Assembly (NCBI RefSeq): GCF_008124865.1
Contig: NZ_VNHY01000002.1
Span: forward strand, 806,001 to 870,000
Origin: Fodinibius salinus
GTDB taxonomy: Bacteria > Bacteroidota > Rhodothermia > Balneolales > Balneolaceae
Direction of reading: 5' to 3'
DNA length: 64,000 nt
This document shows, piece by piece, positions 18,926 through 27,709 of the stretch (the first letter of the stretch is position 1; the number at the start of each line of letters is the position of its first letter). The translations under genes were made by a program, and so were the position numbers. Under the pieces are notes generated by a model. That model worked only from the letters and a program-made list of their open reading frames with translations. It had not been told where the DNA came from and made no database searches.

Positions 18926-19148
18926 AATTGGTTTCCGCCTGTTTTAAATTGGATCGTAACTTATTGAAAAGTTGGAATATTACAAACGGAAAATGATGTA
19001 AGATATAAGGTTTCCAGTACGTCTAAAGTTTAAGTAATCATAGGTGAATTGTCTTATTCTATCAATCCAATAGAAAATTTCGACTCTATCCTTTGAACTA
19101 ATTTTTGTACTTTTAGATCGAACAATCTTAAAAAACTTTTTTGTACTG

Positions 19149-20117
19149 ATGGAAGATATTGCTGGAAAAACATTTGATGTCGTTATTGTAGGAAGCGGTC
19201 CCGCAGGTTTGACGGCCGCACTATATGCTTCACGTGCTGATTTAGATCCTCTTGTTTTTGAAGGACCCGAACCCGGCGGGCAGCTCATGCAAACTACTGA
19301 TGTAGAAAATTATCCCGGGTATCCCGAAGGTGTAATGGGGCCCCAAATGATGCAGGACTTTCGCGAACAGGCCGAGCGATTTGGTGCCGATTGCCGCTAC
19401 GGTATGGTCACAGATGTTGATTTCGAGGATCGTCCTTATAAGCTGGAAGTGGACGAGGAAACCACACTTTTTGCAAACTCACTTATTGTTTCTACAGGTG
19501 CATCTGCCAAATGGCTGGGGCTTGAAAGTGAACAACGTTTGCGTGGCCAGGGTGTATCAGCATGTGCAACCTGTGATGGCGCCTTTTTCCGTGACGAACA
19601 TGTAATTGTCGTTGGCGGCGGTGATACCGCGATGGAAGAAGCTACATTTCTAACTAAGTTTGCCAGCAAAGTTACCATCTTGCATCGTCGGCAGGAGCTT
19701 CGAGCATCCAAGACAATGCAACAGCGTGCATTTAACGATGAAAAGATTGAGTTTATGTGGGATACTGAGCTCGAAGAAGTTCTTGGTGATGAAGCAGTGG
19801 ACGGTGTTAAAGTAATCAATAACGAAACGCAAGAAATTACTACCCTGGAGGATGTGACAGGCGTTTTTATTGCCATTGGACATAAACCTAATACTGATTT
19901 GTTTAAGGGCGTTCTCGAAATGGATGATGTAGGTTACATCCAGACAAAGGGACAGTCAACAGAAACGGATATGCCCGGCATTTTTGCGTGCGGTGATGCG
20001 ATGGATCCGGTATATCGCCAAGCTGTTACCGCAGCGGGTACGGGATGCCGCGCGGCACTTGACGCCGAAGGATTTTTAGCCGAACAAGAAGTAAAAGAAA
20101 AAGCGTTGGCAGAATAA
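19149..20117 (+). CDS. trxB: Thioredoxin reductase
   Basis: A 322-residue FAD enzyme that reduces thioredoxin with NADPH in the cytoplasm. It shows the FAD loop GSGPAGLTAALYASRA, the redox pair CATCDG (Cys139 and Cys142), the NADPH loop GGGDTAMEEA with downstream HRRQELRASK, and the C-terminal FACGDAMDP. Length and start are normal. The sequence TAATTTTTG about 40 bp upstream resembles the TAnnTTTG promoter box. It is divergent from pntAA and convergent with the DUF4342 gene, with a long hairpin between. Confidence 0.98.
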   Translation: MEDIAGKTFDVVIVGSGPAGLTAALYASRADLDPLVFEGPEPGGQLMQTTDVENYPGYPEGVMGPQMMQDFREQAERFGADCRYGMVTDVDFEDRPYKLEVDEETTLFANSLIVSTGASAKWLGLESEQRLRGQGVSACATCDGAFFRDEHVIVVGGGDTAMEEATFLTKFASKVTILHRRQELRASKTMQQRAFNDEKIEFMWDTELEEVLGDEAVDGVKVINNETQEITTLEDVTGVFIAIGHKPNTDLFKGVLEMDDVGYIQTKGQSTETDMPGIFACGDAMDPVYRQAVTAAGTGCRAALDAEGFLAEQEVKEKALAE

Positions 20118-20125
20118 GCTTTAAT

Positions 20126-20172
20126 GAGTGATGAGTAACGAGTGAGATAGTTCTACTCGTTACTTATTACTC
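20126..20172. repeat. Long hairpin between convergent genes
   Basis: An 18-bp imperfect stem (20126-20143 with 20155-20172, 16 of 18 matched, core AGTAACGAGT / ACTCGTTACT) with an 11-base loop. It covers the stop codon of the DUF4342 gene. There is no adjacent T-run, so it may act as an RNA-end stabiliser or as a weak bidirectional terminator. Confidence 0.55.
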
Positions 20173-20571
20173 CTCACTATCTTTTCCTATTGTTTTATTT
20201 ATTTCTTCATCATCTTCTTGTGCTGCAGAAGACGTATCATTTTCCTCATCCTCGTCACGGATTTCAATAAAGTCAGCTTCCACCTCGTATTCATCGCCAT
20301 TCTCGTATCGCTCAACGATAATTTTCACATCATTCATAAATAGAGCGAACATGCTTATGGCCGAAACTACGGGCGCAATGGTGGTTAATACTGCAGCCCC
20401 GCCTACGCCAATTGTCAGCTGGGTTTGAAAAAGCACTTTCCCGTTTTTGTCTTCGATGATGACGCGGCGCGCATTTCCTTCTTTAATCAGTCTCTTAACC
20501 TGGCTGATGATTTCTGTTATTGTGCCTTGCAGTTCTTGGCTAAATGTTTTCCGGCTGTTTGAAGATTCCAT
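20167..20571 (-). CDS. DUF4342 domain protein
   Basis: A 134-residue protein from the ATG at 20571 (MESSNSRKTF); an upstream ATG at 20613 is possible but adds an unconserved leader. Residues about 15-85 match the DUF4342 pattern: a short helix, then VKRLIKEGNARRVIIEDKNG, then a hydrophobic hairpin around VGGAAVLTTIAPVVSAISMFA. The C-terminal 50 residues are strongly acidic and probably disordered. The domain is widespread and uncharacterised; a small membrane-associated protein is likely. It is convergent with trxB. Confidence 0.85.
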   Translation of the reverse strand: MESSNSRKTFSQELQGTITEIISQVKRLIKEGNARRVIIEDKNGKVLFQTQLTIGVGGAAVLTTIAPVVSAISMFALFMNDVKIIVERYENGDEYEVEADFIEIRDEDEENDTSSAAQEDDEEINKTIGKDSEE

Positions 20572-20693
20572 AATATTACTTTGATCTGTTAAAAAGCTGT
20601 TTTTCGCAATCAATTTAATTCCTTTTGTAAGGAATGAGTCGCTACAGGGTCTTACTACGTAAAAGAACAGTTAAAGATTCATATCAAGAATTT

Positions 20694-22238
20694 ATGCTTT
20701 CACGTGTTTATTGTGCTTCTACCATTGGCGTTGATGCCAGACTCATTGAAGTTGAAGTTAACAGATCGGGCGGCGGTATGCCCAAATACTTTTTAGTGGG
20801 ATTGCCTGATCGGGCCGTCAGTGAATCCAGTGACCGGATTGATGCTGCTCTTAAAAACTCCGGTGCTGAGTTCCCGGACGGACGCATCACCGTAAACTTA
20901 GCGCCGGCTGATCTTCCTAAAGAGGGTAGTGCCTTTGATCTGCCCATTGCCGTAACGTTGCTAAACGTATCGGGACAAATAAAGACAGATAAGCTTGAGG
21001 ATACGCTCATCTTGGGAGAGTTGGCACTGGATGGAAAGTTGCGTGCTGTTAAGGGTGTGCTGCCCATGGCTGTGCAGGCACGCGACAAAGGATTAAAAAA
21101 TATGGTAGTGCCTTCCGAAAATGGCCCCGAAGCAGCGGTCGTTGAAGGTATTGATGTGTATTCGTTTGAGCACTTAACCGAAGTGATGGAATGGCTGCGT
21201 GATGAAGATAGTCACGAGCGGCTCGATGTAGATGTAAAAGAAATGTTTCGTCAGAACGGAGAGGGTAAGGTGTTAGACTTTAGTGACGTGCGCGGACAAG
21301 AAAATGTAAAACGCGCAATCGAAGTAGCGGCGGCCGGAGGACATAATGTCATTATGGTAGGTCCGCCGGGGTCGGGCAAGACAATGATAGCTCGACGCCT
21401 GCCTGATATTTTACCACCACTAACGCTTGATGAGGCATTGGAGACTACGAAAATTCATTCTGTTTCGGGTTTGCTACCTGGTGGTAAAGCCCTGGTAACA
21501 GACCGCCCCTTCCGGTCTCCTCACCATACAGTTTCGGATGTTGCCTTGGTTGGAGGTGGTAGTATTCCAATGCCCGGCGAAATTTCTATGGCACATAATG
21601 GAGTACTCTTTTTAGATGAGCTACCTGAATTTAAACGCAGCGCCCTCGAAGTAATGCGCCAACCGCTGGAGGACGGTTCTGTTAGTATTTCTCGTGCGCG
21701 CATGAGCGTGAGTTATCCAAGCCGTATAATGCTCGTGGCGTCGATGAATCCTTCTCCCACGGGTGACTGGTACGATCCGGCAGACCCGGGCGGGGCATCA
21801 CCTTCGCAAATGCAACGGTACCTCAGTAAGATAAGTGGTCCTATGCTCGATCGTATTGACCTGCATATTGAAGTACAGAAAGTGAGTTATGATGAACTGT
21901 CTAGCAAATCAAAAGGAGAATCTTCGGCAACCATTCGCCAGCGTGTGGTAGAAGCACGGGACTTGCAGACACAGCGATTTGAAGGAATAGAAGGCGTGTA
22001 TTGCAATGCACAAATGAATACTAAAATGTCTCGAAAGATTTGCACTCTCGATGAGACCAGTGCCCAAATGCTCAAAAAAGCTATTACTTCATTGGGACTT
22101 TCGGCACGTGCCTATGATCGAATTCTAAAAGTATCGCGTACTATCGCCGATCTTGAGGACAGCGAAGAAATTCGATCCAATCATATTGCAGAGGCTATTC
22201 AATACCGCAGTCTGGATCGTGAAGGGTGGTTGGGGTAG
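20694..22238 (+). CDS. comM: YifB/ComM family Mg chelatase-like AAA ATPase
   Basis: A 514-residue protein from the ATG at 20694 (MLSRVYCAS), which is the usual N-terminus of the family; an in-frame ATG at 20634 would add 20 unconserved residues. Domains: an N-terminal ChlI-like region (GLPDRAVSESSDRIDAAL), a central AAA module with Walker A GPPGSGKT near residue 223 and the FRSPHHTVSD segment, then a C-terminal lid. ComM is a hexameric helicase that promotes branch migration during natural transformation in other bacteria. No other competence genes are nearby. Confidence 0.96.
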   Translation: MLSRVYCASTIGVDARLIEVEVNRSGGGMPKYFLVGLPDRAVSESSDRIDAALKNSGAEFPDGRITVNLAPADLPKEGSAFDLPIAVTLLNVSGQIKTDKLEDTLILGELALDGKLRAVKGVLPMAVQARDKGLKNMVVPSENGPEAAVVEGIDVYSFEHLTEVMEWLRDEDSHERLDVDVKEMFRQNGEGKVLDFSDVRGQENVKRAIEVAAAGGHNVIMVGPPGSGKTMIARRLPDILPPLTLDEALETTKIHSVSGLLPGGKALVTDRPFRSPHHTVSDVALVGGGSIPMPGEISMAHNGVLFLDELPEFKRSALEVMRQPLEDGSVSISRARMSVSYPSRIMLVASMNPSPTGDWYDPADPGGASPSQMQRYLSKISGPMLDRIDLHIEVQKVSYDELSSKSKGESSATIRQRVVEARDLQTQRFEGIEGVYCNAQMNTKMSRKICTLDETSAQMLKKAITSLGLSARAYDRILKVSRTIADLEDSEEIRSNHIAEAIQYRSLDREGWLG

Positions 22239-22325
22239 TAATTATATTTGTGAAGGGAGCATATTTTCTCCCTAAAAAAATATTAGTATAATGAAATGAC
22301 ATAAATTCTAATTAGATATACCAAG

Positions 22326-22709
22326 ATGAGATATTTAAAGACTGTATTCCCAATTATTTTATTTGCTTCCTTATTTGTTTTTAGTTGTTCGTCGAGTGGC
22401 GATATGCAAAAAAAAGGAAGCAAGGATTTAACACTCCGTCAACATTTAGAACGATCGGGCGGGGTTTCTCTTGAAGGATATGACGAAAATACACGTGTTC
22501 GCTTACGTGGTGAAAAATCCGTTAAGAACAGGGGGAAACAGCCGCTTTTTGTTGTGGATGGTAAGCGATGGGGTCGTGATTTTTACGATGTACACACCGC
22601 ATTGTTAAATCAAACAATAACATCTGTACGTGTACTATCGACACCAAGTATGTATGGTAACCAGGGAGCATATGGGGTAATAGAGATCCGTACAGAAAAG
22701 GGAAAATAG
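22326..22709 (+). CDS. Stand-alone TonB-plug-like lipoprotein
   Basis: A 127-residue lipoprotein with a signal peptide and Cys21 in a lipobox-like VFSC. After a charged linker the sequence SVKNRGKQPLFVVDGKRWG, then ITSVRVLSTPSMYGNQGAYGVIEIRTEKG looks like the second half of a TonB-dependent receptor plug domain (the P-FVVDG and YG--GA-GVI-I-TKKG pattern). There is no barrel. Such free plug-like proteins occur in Bacteroidota genomes, but their role is not clear to me. It lies just before a terminator and convergent with the SusCD pair, whose receptor has its own plug. Confidence 0.85.
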   Translation: MRYLKTVFPIILFASLFVFSCSSSGDMQKKGSKDLTLRQHLERSGGVSLEGYDENTRVRLRGEKSVKNRGKQPLFVVDGKRWGRDFYDVHTALLNQTITSVRVLSTPSMYGNQGAYGVIEIRTEKGK

Positions 22710-22734
22710 TGTTATAGTTTATTTAATAAAATAA

Positions 22735-22765
22735 AAAAGCCCCCGAAATTCGGGGGCTTTTAATT
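22735..22765. terminator. Bidirectional intrinsic terminator
   Basis: The stem GCCCCCG / CGGGGGC (22739-22745 with 22751-22757), extended by flanking A and T pairs, lies between the plug lipoprotein and the convergent SusD-like gene. A-tracts and T-tracts on both sides allow function in both directions. Confidence 0.93.
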
Positions 22766-22783
22766 TTATTGAGATCATCAAGC

Positions 22784-24232
22784 TTAGTTTTGATCCCAGA
22801 AAAGCTTAGTGGTTAATTCATCTCCACCTATTGCAGAAGCAGCACTATTGTAGTTCTGCTCATTAAAGTTCTGCTCATCAGCTGGATAAGTAAACCGAGT
22901 AGGTACAGCCGAAGCTTGTGCATTTGGTGGAAGTACAAGCTTGGGGTAGTCCAGCCGTCTTGCTACTGTCCAACCTTGAATCCCCTGCAGAAAACTTCCC
23001 AGCCATTTCTGGGTACCAATTTTTTCTTTCCAGGTACCCGGAGCCGTAGAATAATCTACACTGGTTTGCGCCAGATAGGTGTTTATATCTGAATTGCTGA
23101 CGCCCCAGAATTCCATATCGGCTCTGATCGCCTCATTGTAATGGGATTGTGCTGTACCACTAACGCTATAACCGCGTTCTACAGCTTCGGCCAAAATAAA
23201 TTCAACTTCGCTGTAGCTCAGAATCATCCCGGGTCGATCACGCCGCTCTATCTCAGACGAAAAGTGAGAAAAAGCAGGATAATCATTTTGTTCTCCGTAA
23301 GGAGCCCCCACGAATTCTGGGTTGTCGATATTGTCATCCGTAGTGTCAACCTTAGTTATGAATATCGGACGACGCGGATCATTGAGATTGTTCATTTTAT
23401 CCACCATCGTGTTGGCGGGCAGATAATCATCACGTCCACTTTGTACTAGTGCTTCCCAAACCGGGTTCGTAGTTGGAGGAGATGACTGAAATGGAATAAG
23501 TGCATTATCTGCATTGGAAGTAAAGGCATTCGGCGCAGCGTTTTGAATAGCCTTTTGTGCCATGCTGGGCTTGGCGTCTGCCATTGTAATGGCTAATCGC
23601 ATTTTAAGCGAGTTGGCAAATTTAACCCATTTGTCAACATCACCATTATAAAATACATCAGCACTTCCAAAGCTGGCAGCGTTGGTATCAAAATTACCGA
23701 TAGCGGTATTCAACCGACTCATCAGATTCTCATATATTTCTGCGTCATCGGTGTATGATGGCTGAGTATTTTTTGGATCCAGCGCTTCCTTACCATAAGG
23801 CACATCCCCGAATATTTTAGCCAATGTTGAATAGGCTAGAACATTCATCACCTCGATGGTGGCTATTTTATTCTTCTTTTCGCCAGCTGGGATGAATTCA
23901 TCATTTTTAATTTTCGCTTTGGATTCCTGCAGATCAACTAATACATCTCGATAGAGTGTAATCCAGACATTATCCGGAATTGCTCGTGTATCGATTTCGT
24001 ATCTTGGTTCTGCAGTATAGGTTGTGGTTGTCCACTGCTGAGATATCAGTTTGAATATGTTTACATTCACATTCGTGTTATGCAGGAATGTACCCATATT
24101 CACTTGTGCATTAGAAAACAAGGGTTCCCCGGGAACATCCGAGGGATCCTTCTCATTTTTATTCAGTTCTGTTAAATCGCATGAACCTAGCAGAAAAGCT
24201 AGTGCGAGTAGTGAAATTATTAGTTTTTTCAT
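22784..24232 (-). CDS. SusD/RagB-like outer-membrane lipoprotein
   Basis: A 482-residue lipoprotein with a signal peptide and lipobox LLGSC (Cys18). The features match the SusD-like family with TPR-type helices: LTELNKNEKDPSDVP after the Cys, KIATIEVMNVLAYSTLAKIFGDVPY, WVKFANSLKMRLAITMAD, and the C-terminal RLDYPKLVLPPNA and RFTYPADEQNFN. SusD proteins sit on the outer face and hand ligands to the SusC channel. No glycosidase, peptidase or sensor gene is adjacent, so the ligand is unknown. It starts 11 bp after the SusC-like stop codon and is co-transcribed with it. Confidence 0.95.
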   Translation of the reverse strand: MKKLIISLLALAFLLGSCDLTELNKNEKDPSDVPGEPLFSNAQVNMGTFLHNTNVNVNIFKLISQQWTTTTYTAEPRYEIDTRAIPDNVWITLYRDVLVDLQESKAKIKNDEFIPAGEKKNKIATIEVMNVLAYSTLAKIFGDVPYGKEALDPKNTQPSYTDDAEIYENLMSRLNTAIGNFDTNAASFGSADVFYNGDVDKWVKFANSLKMRLAITMADAKPSMAQKAIQNAAPNAFTSNADNALIPFQSSPPTTNPVWEALVQSGRDDYLPANTMVDKMNNLNDPRRPIFITKVDTTDDNIDNPEFVGAPYGEQNDYPAFSHFSSEIERRDRPGMILSYSEVEFILAEAVERGYSVSGTAQSHYNEAIRADMEFWGVSNSDINTYLAQTSVDYSTAPGTWKEKIGTQKWLGSFLQGIQGWTVARRLDYPKLVLPPNAQASAVPTRFTYPADEQNFNEQNYNSAASAIGGDELTTKLFWDQN

Positions 24233-24243
24233 AGTGGTCTATC

Positions 24244-27200
24244 CTAAAAGTTCAATTTCAGATTGAGAGTGACGTTTCGGGCAGAAGGTAAGTTCCCTCC
24301 CTGGTATCCTTGAACGTTACTTCCGGCAAGGTTCTGCTCGGGATCGGCATGGGGAATATTTTTGTGAATAATCCACAAGTTTCTACCCTTGGCCGAAATA
24401 GAAGCAGAGGTAAGTACGCCTGATTTATTTATCAAGCTTTGCGGCAGATTGTAGGTAATGCCCACTTCACGCAGTTTCACATAGCTACCGTCATAAATAT
24501 AAGCTGCACTTGGATTACTGAAGTAGCCGTATGGTCCAGCATAATTAACCGGAGCATAAACATCATTCTTACTACCGTCTGCTTGCACACCGTCTAATCG
24601 AGCGCCACCGCCCTGAGCAACCGGATCTCGTTTGGGATTTCCCTTGTCATTTAATCCGGCTGTTACAGGATAGAGCCCAGTACCTTGTCCGTACCATTGG
24701 TCAAGCGAAAAGATGTCTCCGCCCCAACGCACATCTACTAGTACGTCTAAGGTCCAATTCTGAACGTTCACTGTATTTGAAATACTACCACGCCAGTCAG
24801 GATTCATATTCCCAATAACGTTATTGGAAGTAGTGGTGCTTTGGTAATAACCGCCGGGCCCCACAACAGGTTCGCCGCCGTCTTGATTTACGGGATTACC
24901 GTCAACATTTATGAAATCTGATCCACGAATGGCACCATATGGACCACCTTCAAGAGCTCCAATACTAACACCACCTTGTGGTGAAGCAAGTTCATAATAG
25001 TTAACATTTGGAGCAAGTGCTTTAACGGTATTCACATTTTTACTCCAGTTTGCCGTAATACTCCATCGGAGATTACGTGACTGAACGGGAATACCTGTAA
25101 AGCTCACTTCTACGCCACGGTTTTCGACGTTTCCGGCATTAACAAATTGTGAGGTATAACCGGAAGCAGCAGATACGTTTACAGGAAGAATTTGATCGAT
25201 TGTATTTTCATCATAGTAGCTGGCATCTATGAAAATACGGTCCTGAATAAACCCTAACTGTAATCCAACCTCCCAACTCTTTGTTCGTTCGGGCTTTAGG
25301 TCTGGATTATTTTTGGTTGAAGGTAAGGTGTAACGTCCTGCTGAACCAAAGTTGCTTGGGCGTTGATAGGTATCTTGAAGACTAAATGCAGGTGCTGTGT
25401 TCCCAACTTCAGACCAACTTCCTCGAATTTTACCGAAGCTTAAAAGATCATTGTTAAGGAACTCACTGAATGTAAAACCAAGTGAAGCTGATGGGTAATA
25501 ATAAACATTCTCTCCATCAGGCAGGCTAGAAGATTTATCTCTTCTCCCTGTTAATGAGAGGTTCAAATAGTCATTATAGTTAACATTCAGCTGAGCAAAA
25601 TATCCGTTCACACCCAACTTGCGATCTGTTTCGCCAGGATATTGAATGGAGCTAGCAGAATTATCCAGCGAGTAAAGTCCGGGAACTAAAAGTCCGCCGG
25701 TAGTACTGGCTGAGATACCTTCTGTGTAAGAACGTCTAATATTGGCTCCTACAACACCATCAATGGCCACAGACTCATTAAGGCGTTTGTTGAAGTTTGC
25801 CAAAAGATCAAAATTATATTCCGAGAATGATTCCGTTTGTCGGAAATAAGAAGATACTCCAACGCTGTTAACATTTTGCCGTTCCTCGATAAGCTGGTTG
25901 TAGCTGTCAAGTGCAACACGACCGGTAAAACTTAACCAATCGACTACTTCGTACTTCACTTCAGCACTACCAACATAACGGTCCCGCTCATCACTGGCGT
26001 AATTTTCATACTGTTCGAAGTATGGGTTATTCCAGTAAAAAGCACCGGCTTTATCTGAGGTCAAGTTCCATGTGTTATTCTTTCTATTGCGGAAATAAGA
26101 TTGCCGTTGTTTTTCTATATCAACGTTTGTTTGCCACCACTGGCGAAACTCAGACATGATGGTACTGTATCCACGTTCTGGTCGTCCCTGACCACTGGTT
26201 TTAGAATAATTGATGGAGGCGCTTACCGTAACTTTATCACTTACTTGGTACCCTCCTTTGAAATTAAGCTTGTATTTATCAAGCTCGCTGTTTGGTAACA
26301 TTCCGCGAATGTTACTTTGGCTATAACCAATATTATAGTAACCACCATCCGAAATACCACCGTTTATAGAAATGCTATTTTGAACATTTGTCCCGGTTTC
26401 GAAAAATTCAGATGGCATATTTTCAGCTGCGGTCCAAGGTTCTGGCTGAGGGTTGTCAGAATAGAGTGACTCCCACTGATATACCATGCGGTTAGAGTCA
26501 AAGGCAGGTCCAAATGAAGCATCTGCAGTGTATCGAGCAACCTCATCTGGATTACCATCTCCATTGATATCTTCAGAGAAGAAAGAAGGTACATAGCCTG
26601 CACCGTATTCTTTTTGGTAGGTGGGGAAGGTGTTTGAGTTCATCATGTTTACCCCGACACTGGACTTGAACTGAACTTCAACATCCTTTTGTCCAGGGGT
26701 ACCCTTTTTGGTTTCAATAACAATAGCACCGTTAGAAGCACGTGATCCATAAAGAGCTGCAGCTGCAGGACCTTTAAGGACGTTCATAGATGCAATATTA
26801 TCGGGATTAATGTCAACACCGGTACTGCCGTAATCATATCCAGCAGACCCTTCTTCGGTAGCTTCAGAGTTAAACCTATTATTGGCATAAGGCACACCGT
26901 CAACAACAAATAATACTTGGTTGTTACCGGTTAGTGAATTATAACCACGCAGTACAATATCCGTAGAACCGCCCATTCCGCTGGCAGATTGGACCTTCAG
27001 GCCGGAAACGCGTCCACTGAGTGCACTGATGAAATCATCACTTCCGGTTTCGCTAATTTGTTCCGTATCAACGCTCTGTGCTGAATACGGAAGGTCATTA
27101 ACTTCTTTTTCAACTCCGTATGCCGTCACCACAACATCTTCAAGTTCTTGTGTAGAGGCAGAAAGAGAAAAGTCGAGATTAACAGTTGATTGATCAACTG

Positions 27201-27462
27201 TAACTTTTTGTTCGACTGTTTTATAACCAACGAAACTGGCTCGAATAGTATATGTACCATATTCGACCCCTTTGATGGTGTATTCGCCGTCGGGGTTTGT
27301 TGCAGTACCCTGCTGTGTATCAACGATAAAAATATTGACACTGGGTAGCGTCTCACCCGAACTTTGGTCGGTTACTGTACCTGTAATAGTTCCCGTCTGC
27401 GCAAATGCGCTTGCGGAAAATATCAGGCAGAACGTAAATAGAGATAGTATTTTCTTCACCAT
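24244..27462 (-). CDS. SusC/RagA-family TonB-dependent outer-membrane receptor
   Basis: A 1072-residue receptor. A signal peptide (cleavage after SASAFA, about residue 21) is followed by a carboxypeptidase-regulatory-like domain (residues about 24-110, GTVTDQSSGETLPSVNIF). The plug domain has VVTAYGVEKEVNDLPYSAQ, LRGYNSLTGNNQVLFVVDG and AAALYGSRASNGAIVIETKKG, and a large beta-barrel follows. It imports a ligand across the outer membrane with TonB energy, capped by the SusD protein encoded next. Substrate unknown. First gene of the pair; its upstream region is shared with priA, which is divergent. Confidence 0.96.
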   Translation of the reverse strand: MVKKILSLFTFCLIFSASAFAQTGTITGTVTDQSSGETLPSVNIFIVDTQQGTATNPDGEYTIKGVEYGTYTIRASFVGYKTVEQKVTVDQSTVNLDFSLSASTQELEDVVVTAYGVEKEVNDLPYSAQSVDTEQISETGSDDFISALSGRVSGLKVQSASGMGGSTDIVLRGYNSLTGNNQVLFVVDGVPYANNRFNSEATEEGSAGYDYGSTGVDINPDNIASMNVLKGPAAAALYGSRASNGAIVIETKKGTPGQKDVEVQFKSSVGVNMMNSNTFPTYQKEYGAGYVPSFFSEDINGDGNPDEVARYTADASFGPAFDSNRMVYQWESLYSDNPQPEPWTAAENMPSEFFETGTNVQNSISINGGISDGGYYNIGYSQSNIRGMLPNSELDKYKLNFKGGYQVSDKVTVSASINYSKTSGQGRPERGYSTIMSEFRQWWQTNVDIEKQRQSYFRNRKNNTWNLTSDKAGAFYWNNPYFEQYENYASDERDRYVGSAEVKYEVVDWLSFTGRVALDSYNQLIEERQNVNSVGVSSYFRQTESFSEYNFDLLANFNKRLNESVAIDGVVGANIRRSYTEGISASTTGGLLVPGLYSLDNSASSIQYPGETDRKLGVNGYFAQLNVNYNDYLNLSLTGRRDKSSSLPDGENVYYYPSASLGFTFSEFLNNDLLSFGKIRGSWSEVGNTAPAFSLQDTYQRPSNFGSAGRYTLPSTKNNPDLKPERTKSWEVGLQLGFIQDRIFIDASYYDENTIDQILPVNVSAASGYTSQFVNAGNVENRGVEVSFTGIPVQSRNLRWSITANWSKNVNTVKALAPNVNYYELASPQGGVSIGALEGGPYGAIRGSDFINVDGNPVNQDGGEPVVGPGGYYQSTTTSNNVIGNMNPDWRGSISNTVNVQNWTLDVLVDVRWGGDIFSLDQWYGQGTGLYPVTAGLNDKGNPKRDPVAQGGGARLDGVQADGSKNDVYAPVNYAGPYGYFSNPSAAYIYDGSYVKLREVGITYNLPQSLINKSGVLTSASISAKGRNLWIIHKNIPHADPEQNLAGSNVQGYQGGNLPSARNVTLNLKLNF

Positions 27463-27709
27463 AGCTCTGATTATTTATTTTATGATTAGTTAGATTATGA
27501 TTAGTTATTAAAATTTGATCCTTTTGTTAGGAAAACGTTAACGCCTGTATATATATATATAATTCCGTAAAGAATAAAATCTTAATAAGAATCAATAATT
27601 GTTGTTCTCATGGTTTATTCAGGCAGTGTAAAATGGGGGTCTGATCTTGCTGTTTAATTTTTTATTATGACCACTTATGACAGTGACGGATGCTTTTCTA
27701 ACTAGATAA
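27463..27709. other. Divergent intergenic region between the SusC gene and priA
   Basis: About 250 bp of AT-rich sequence. It includes a (TA)n tract at about 27548-27562 and repeated TGATTAGTTA words near 27484-27508 just upstream of the SusC start. It should hold promoters for both genes, but I cannot place a confident box. Confidence 0.4.

Noticed and set aside
22252-22280. AGGGAG/CTCCCT hairpin after comM as a terminator
   Set aside because: It is followed by an A-run, not a T-run, on the forward strand, and the reverse strand carries no gene ending there.
27548-27562. TA dinucleotide tract as a phase-variable repeat
   Set aside because: About seven TA units in an AT-rich promoter region; too short and too simple to claim variation.
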